Made by a program: the position numbers and the translations under genes. DNA of 27,576 bases from an uncultured Lachnospiraceae bacterium. GTDB taxonomy: Bacteria; Bacillota; Clostridia; Lachnospirales; Lachnospiraceae. Location of the stretch: contig CAJUMV010000051.1 of the NCBI GenBank assembly GCA_910587715.1, forward strand, positions 1-27,576. The letters run 5' to 3'. The notes beneath the pieces are model-generated. The model was not told the DNA's origin and did not search any database. It saw only the letters and a program-made list of their open reading frames with translations. Within the stretch, counting starts at the first letter, position 1. The number at the start of each line of letters is the position of its first letter. Of this stretch, positions 24,013 to 27,576 are shown piece after piece.

Positions 24013-27000
24013 TCACACCTTCTCAACGCCGATCGTCACGGTCTCCCCGTTCACGTTCCACTCCTTGGAAACCGCCAGATTTTCTCCCGTGCCGATGCTC
24101 TCAGCCAGCACTTTCCCGGCGATCACAGCCTCGTTCCTCGCGGCAATCTGCGCCACCTTCTCATTGCCGTCAAAGGTCACCCGGATGTGATCCATCACCT
24201 CAAAATCCGCATCCTTTCTCATGGTCTGGATCTTGCTGATAATCTCGTAGACAAAACCCTCCTCGATCAGCTCCTCCGTCAGGTTCGTGTCCAGCACAAC
24301 CGTCACATAATTGTCTGCCTCCGCCACAAAGCCGTCCTTCTGCGCCATGTCGATGAGCAGATCCTCCTCGGCGAGAGAAACTTCCACACCGTCCACCTCA
24401 AAGTTCAGTGCGCCTTGTGCTTTCAGGGTATCCATCGCCGCGCTGCCGTCCACCGCGGACAGATACGCCTTGATGCCGCCGAGCTGTTTGCCGTACTTCG
24501 GACCGACGGTCTTAAGCTGGGGCTTGAAGCTGTAAGTCGTGAACGCCGACACGTCGTCGGAGAATACGATCTGCTTTACGTTTAACTCGTCCTTCACGAT
24601 ATCCTGATAGAAGTCGTCGAGAACGCTCTCCGCCTTCACGTACATGGTGCCGATGGGCTGGCGGTTTTTGATGTTCGCTGTGTTGCGCGCCGCGCGTCCC
24701 ATGACTACAATCTTTAGCACCTCTTCCATGGAGTCCTCGAGCTTCTTGTCAATCATTCCCTCGTCCGCCGTCGGGAAGTCGCAAAGGTGAATGCTCTCCG
24801 GCGCGTCCTTGTCAATGCTGCACACCAGATTGCGGTAAATTTCCTCCGTCATAAACGGAATCATGGGCGCCGCGCACTTGCAGATATCCACAAGCGCCGT
24901 GTAGAGCGTCATGTAAGCGTTGATCTTGTCCTGCTCCATGCCTTTCGCCCAGAATCTCTCGCGGCTTCTTCTCACGTACCAGTTGCTCATCTCATCCACA
25001 AAGTTGTCCAGCACCCTCGCCGCCTCGGGGATTCTGTAATTATTCAGATGGTCATCCACTTCCTTGACTGCCGTGTTTAATTTGGAGAGCAGCCACTTAT
25101 CCATCACGGGAAGTTTGTCGTATTCCAGACTGTACTTCGTCGCGTCAAAGTTGTCGATATTCGCGTACAGCACGAAGAACGCGTAGGTATTCCAGAGCGT
25201 GCCGAGGAACTTGCGCTGGCCCTCCTGCACCGCCTTGCCGTGGAAACGGTTGGGCAGCCACGGCGCCGAATTGATATAGAAATACCAGCGAATCGCGTCC
25301 GCACCGTAAGTCTCAAGCGCCTCGAAAGGATCGACCGCATTGCCCTTAGACTTGCTCATCTTCTGCCCGTTCTCGTCTTGCACATGCCCGAGCACGATGA
25401 CATTCTCGAAAGGTGCGCAGTTAAACAGAAGCGTAGACTCCGCCATCAGCGAGTAGAACCAGCCGCGCGTCTGGTCAACCGCCTCGGAGATAAACTGCGC
25501 CGGGAACTGGCTGTCAAAAAGCTCTTTATTCTCAAAAGGATAATGATGCTGCGCAAAAGGCATGGCGCCGGAGTCAAACCAGCAGTCGATCACCTCGGGC
25601 ACACGCTTCATAGTCCCGCCGCACTCGGGGCAGGTACAGGTAATCTCGTCAATATACGGTCTGTGCAGCTCCACGGTCTTCGCCGCCGCGTTGCCGCTCA
25701 TCTTCTCCAGTTCCTCGCGGGAACCGATCGCCTCCATGTGACCGCATCCCTCGCACTCCCACACGTTCAAGGGCGTGCCCCAATAACGGTTACGGGAAAT
25801 GCCCCAGTCCTGAATGTTTTCCAGCCAGTTGCCGAAACGCCCCTCGCCGATGGACTCAGGGATCCAGTTTACGGTCTTGTTGTTGCGCACCAGATCGTCG
25901 CGCACCGCCGTCATCTTGATAAACCATGACTCCCGCGCATAGTAGATCAGCGGCGTGTCGCATCGCCAGCAGAACGGATAGTCATGCTCGAACTTGGGCG
26001 CGTCGAAAAGTTTTCCTTCTTTATCTAAGTCTTTGATGACTTCCGGGTCAGCCTTCTTCACGAACAGACCCGCATAAGGCGTCTCCTCGGTCATATTGCC
26101 CTTGCCGTCCACGAACTGTACGAAGGGAAGGTCATATTTGCGTCCCACCTGTGCGTCGTCCTCACCGAAGGCGGGCGCGATATGCACGATGCCGGTACCG
26201 TCCGTCATGGTAACGTAATTGTCGCACGTCACATAGTGGGCTTTTTTCTTCTGTCGGGAAGCCTCCTCGCCCGCACAGGCAAATAGCGGCTCGTACTCCT
26301 TATACTCCAAGTCCGTGCCCACGTAAGTCTCCAATACTTCATAGGCGGGCTTTCCATCCTCCGCAAGCTTCCCGAGCACCGTGTCCAAAAGCGCCTGCGC
26401 CATATAATAGGTATAGCCGTCTGCCGCCTTCACCTTCACATAGGTCTCCACGGGGTTCACGCAGAGCGCCACATTGGAGGGCAGCGTCCACGGCGTCGTC
26501 GTCCACGCAAGGAAGTAAGCGTCCTCGCCCACCACCTTAAAGCGGGCAATCGCGGAGCGCTCCTTCACCGCCTTGTAGCCCTGCGCCACCTCATGGGAGG
26601 ACAGGGGCGTGCCGCAGCGCGGGCAGTAGGGCACAATCTTAAAGCCCTTGTACAGCAGGTTCTTGTCCCAGATCTGCTTGAGCGCCCACCACTCGGACTC
26701 GATAAAATCATCGTGATACGTCACGTAAGGATCGTCCATGTCAGCCCAGAAACCGACCGTGCCGGAGAAATCCTCCCACATGCCCTTGTATTTCCAGACA
26801 GATTCCTTACACTTGCTGATAAACGGATCAAGCCCGTACTCCTCGATCTGCTCCTTGCCGTCCAAACCCAGCAGCTTTTCCACTTCCAGTTCCACCGGCA
26901 GACCATGGGTGTCCCACCCCGCCTTACGGGGCACCATATACCCCTTCATCGTACGGTATCTGGGAATCATGTCCTTGATGACACGCGTCAATACGTGTCC

Positions 27001-27168
27001 GATGTGGGGCTTGCCGTTCGCCGTCGGCGGCCCGTCATAGAATGTGTAAGTGGGGCCGTCCTTGCGGGAGTCCATACTCTTCTTAAAGATATCGTTCCCC
27101 TTCCAGAAGAGACATACTTCTTTTTCCCTGTCCACAAAATTCAGGTTCGCGTCAACTTTCTGATACAT
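24013..27168 (-). CDS. ileS: Isoleucyl-tRNA synthetase (long, clostridial/eukaryote-like type)
   Basis: Charges tRNA-Ile in the cytoplasm. The 1051-residue class I synthetase has GPPTANGKPHIGHVL (HIGH at 55-58), the CP1 editing region (TTTPWTLPSNVALCV), zinc-type pairs CEGCG and CPECGG, WFDSGAMPFA and QKMSKSKGN (about residue 600). The anticodon-binding half is DKWLLSKLNTAV ... YVRRSRERFW. This length and these motifs fit the longer IleS2-like type that tends to resist mupirocin; that is inferred from the class, not shown here. The ATG at 27168 is preferred because AAAGG is 9 nt upstream; the ATG at 27177 is too close. It is preceded by a T-box leader. Confidence 0.96.
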   Translation of the reverse strand: MYQKVDANLNFVDREKEVCLFWKGNDIFKKSMDSRKDGPTYTFYDGPPTANGKPHIGHVLTRVIKDMIPRYRTMKGYMVPRKAGWDTHGLPVELEVEKLLGLDGKEQIEEYGLDPFISKCKESVWKYKGMWEDFSGTVGFWADMDDPYVTYHDDFIESEWWALKQIWDKNLLYKGFKIVPYCPRCGTPLSSHEVAQGYKAVKERSAIARFKVVGEDAYFLAWTTTPWTLPSNVALCVNPVETYVKVKAADGYTYYMAQALLDTVLGKLAEDGKPAYEVLETYVGTDLEYKEYEPLFACAGEEASRQKKKAHYVTCDNYVTMTDGTGIVHIAPAFGEDDAQVGRKYDLPFVQFVDGKGNMTEETPYAGLFVKKADPEVIKDLDKEGKLFDAPKFEHDYPFCWRCDTPLIYYARESWFIKMTAVRDDLVRNNKTVNWIPESIGEGRFGNWLENIQDWGISRNRYWGTPLNVWECEGCGHMEAIGSREELEKMSGNAAAKTVELHRPYIDEITCTCPECGGTMKRVPEVIDCWFDSGAMPFAQHHYPFENKELFDSQFPAQFISEAVDQTRGWFYSLMAESTLLFNCAPFENVIVLGHVQDENGQKMSKSKGNAVDPFEALETYGADAIRWYFYINSAPWLPNRFHGKAVQEGQRKFLGTLWNTYAFFVLYANIDNFDATKYSLEYDKLPVMDKWLLSKLNTAVKEVDDHLNNYRIPEAARVLDNFVDEMSNWYVRRSRERFWAKGMEQDKINAYMTLYTALVDICKCAAPMIPFMTEEIYRNLVCSIDKDAPESIHLCDFPTADEGMIDKKLEDSMEEVLKIVVMGRAARNTANIKNRQPIGTMYVKAESVLDDFYQDIVKDELNVKQIVFSDDVSAFTTYSFKPQLKTVGPKYGKQLGGIKAYLSAVDGSAAMDTLKAQGALNFEVDGVEVSLAEEDLLIDMAQKDGFVAEADNYVTVVLDTNLTEELIEEGFVYEIISKIQTMRKDADFEVMDHIRVTFDGNEKVAQIAARNEAVIAGKVLAESIGTGENLAVSKEWNVNGETVTIGVEKV

Positions 27169-27194
27169 AGTGTCCATCCTTTCTATTTTTAATT

Positions 27195-27227
27195 AAAGAA
27201 ACCCCCGTCCCGTAAAAGGACGAGGGT
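27195..27227 (-). terminator. T-box terminator hairpin of ileS leader
   Basis: ACCCTCGTCC pairs with GGACGGGGGT on the minus strand (27218-27227 with 27201-27210, one G-U pair) and is followed by TTTCTTTAATT. It is mutually exclusive with the T-box antiterminator just upstream. Confidence 0.9.
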
Positions 27228-27462
27228 AAAGTTCTCGTGATACCACCTGTTACGACGTACCGCCATTCACACGGCTATACGGTTCCCGATAACGGCGGGA
27301 CGCCGTCAGAGCCTACTGCCCCGCCGCGCAAGGGTTCAGTCTGAAACTCAGAAGTGATTTTCTCCGTTCTCCTACTCGTACCGGTCTTGCACCCTCACCG
27401 GCTCGCTGCGACTTTCAAAAATCGGGTACTGTCTTCCTCAATGTCTCTGCCTATGATAACTG
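27195..27462 (-). promoter_or_regulatory. T-box riboswitch leader of ileS (Ile specifier)
   Basis: The leader senses uncharged tRNA-Ile and lets transcription continue into ileS. The conserved antiterminator bulge reads AGGTGGTATCACG on the minus strand (about 27236-27249), a variant of AGGGTGGNACCGCG. A large Stem I region lies upstream, with a GGGTGCAAGACC apical motif. The codon ATC at 27356-27358, followed by A in a purine-rich internal loop (GAGAAAATCACTTC), fits an isoleucine specifier. A terminator hairpin with T-run ends the leader at 27195. Confidence 0.93.
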
Positions 27463-27468
27463 CTTATC

Positions 27469-27497
27469 ATTTTGGCATTGAAAGGCGGGATTGTCAA
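27469..27497 (-). promoter_or_regulatory. Predicted sigma-A promoter of the ileS T-box transcript
   Basis: A perfect TTGACA (27492-27497) and CAAAAT (27469-27474) are separated by 17 nt on the minus strand, just upstream of the T-box Stem I. The remaining sequence to 27576 is AT-rich; it contains a second TTGACA (27530-27535) without a good -10, and no gene. Confidence 0.6.
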
Positions 27498-27576
27498 GCA
27501 TATTTCGCAAAAATTTATCTGTTTGAAAATGTCAATATTAAATGCGACACTTTTTTAAATTTTTTTCACCCGATTT

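Noticed and set aside
1..27576. CRISPR array, tRNA, rRNA, integrase or transposase
   Set aside because: No regularly spaced direct repeats, no cloverleaf-like or rRNA sequence, and no protein with recombinase or transposase motifs were seen.

Overview
The window reads as a piece of a low-to-mid GC Firmicutes chromosome, most likely a Lachnospiraceae-type Clostridia. Supporting signs are strong AGGAGG ribosome sites, a T-box leader in front of a clostridial-type long IleRS, a spoIID-spoIIQ sporulation pair, a maltodextrin/glycogen phosphorylase, and HflX and HscC homologues. The genus assignment is inference. There is no rRNA, tRNA, CRISPR array, prophage or recognisable transposase.

Layout. 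Positions 1-1850 are a small accessory-looking block: a C-terminally shortened GNAT acetyltransferase (minus), a short XRE regulator (plus) and an FMN-barrel (PNPOx-like) protein (plus). The same palindrome ATAGTACTAT sits inside the core promoters of the two outer genes. Positions 1916-3679 hold pyrC and a small PrcB-like lipoprotein candidate (minus). plsC (plus) follows at 3795-4529. From 4641 to 27168 every gene is on the minus strand. In the direction of transcription these are: T-box + ileS; glgP; a 1165-residue J-like/TPR protein followed by hscC; hflX; an aconitase-family hydratase followed by a LamG-like membrane protein; an EF-hand-like protein; spoIID and spoIIQ; an amidohydrolase; and a GH9-like lipoprotein.

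The most unusual non-coding feature is a family of structured elements found directly 3' of minus-strand genes, at 4542-4638, 15956-16053 and, as a longer relative, 7534-7725. The first two are clear homologues whose differences are largely compensatory across several stems. All three share an internal AAC/CAC-GA ... GA-GTT/GTG helix in the same orientation, which suggests a conserved folded RNA or a DNA hairpin repeat family.

The most unusual protein theme is loss of signature active-site residues in recognisable folds. The J-like domain next to HscC lacks HPD, SpoIIQ lacks all LytM zinc ligands, SpoIID seems to lack its catalytic Glu, and the GH9-like lipoprotein lacks the DAGD aspartates and the NE glutamate. 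These calls come from by-eye comparison with family motifs and need alignments to confirm.

Where several starts were possible I chose the one with the best ribosome binding site. Many coordinates therefore begin downstream of the longest open frame.
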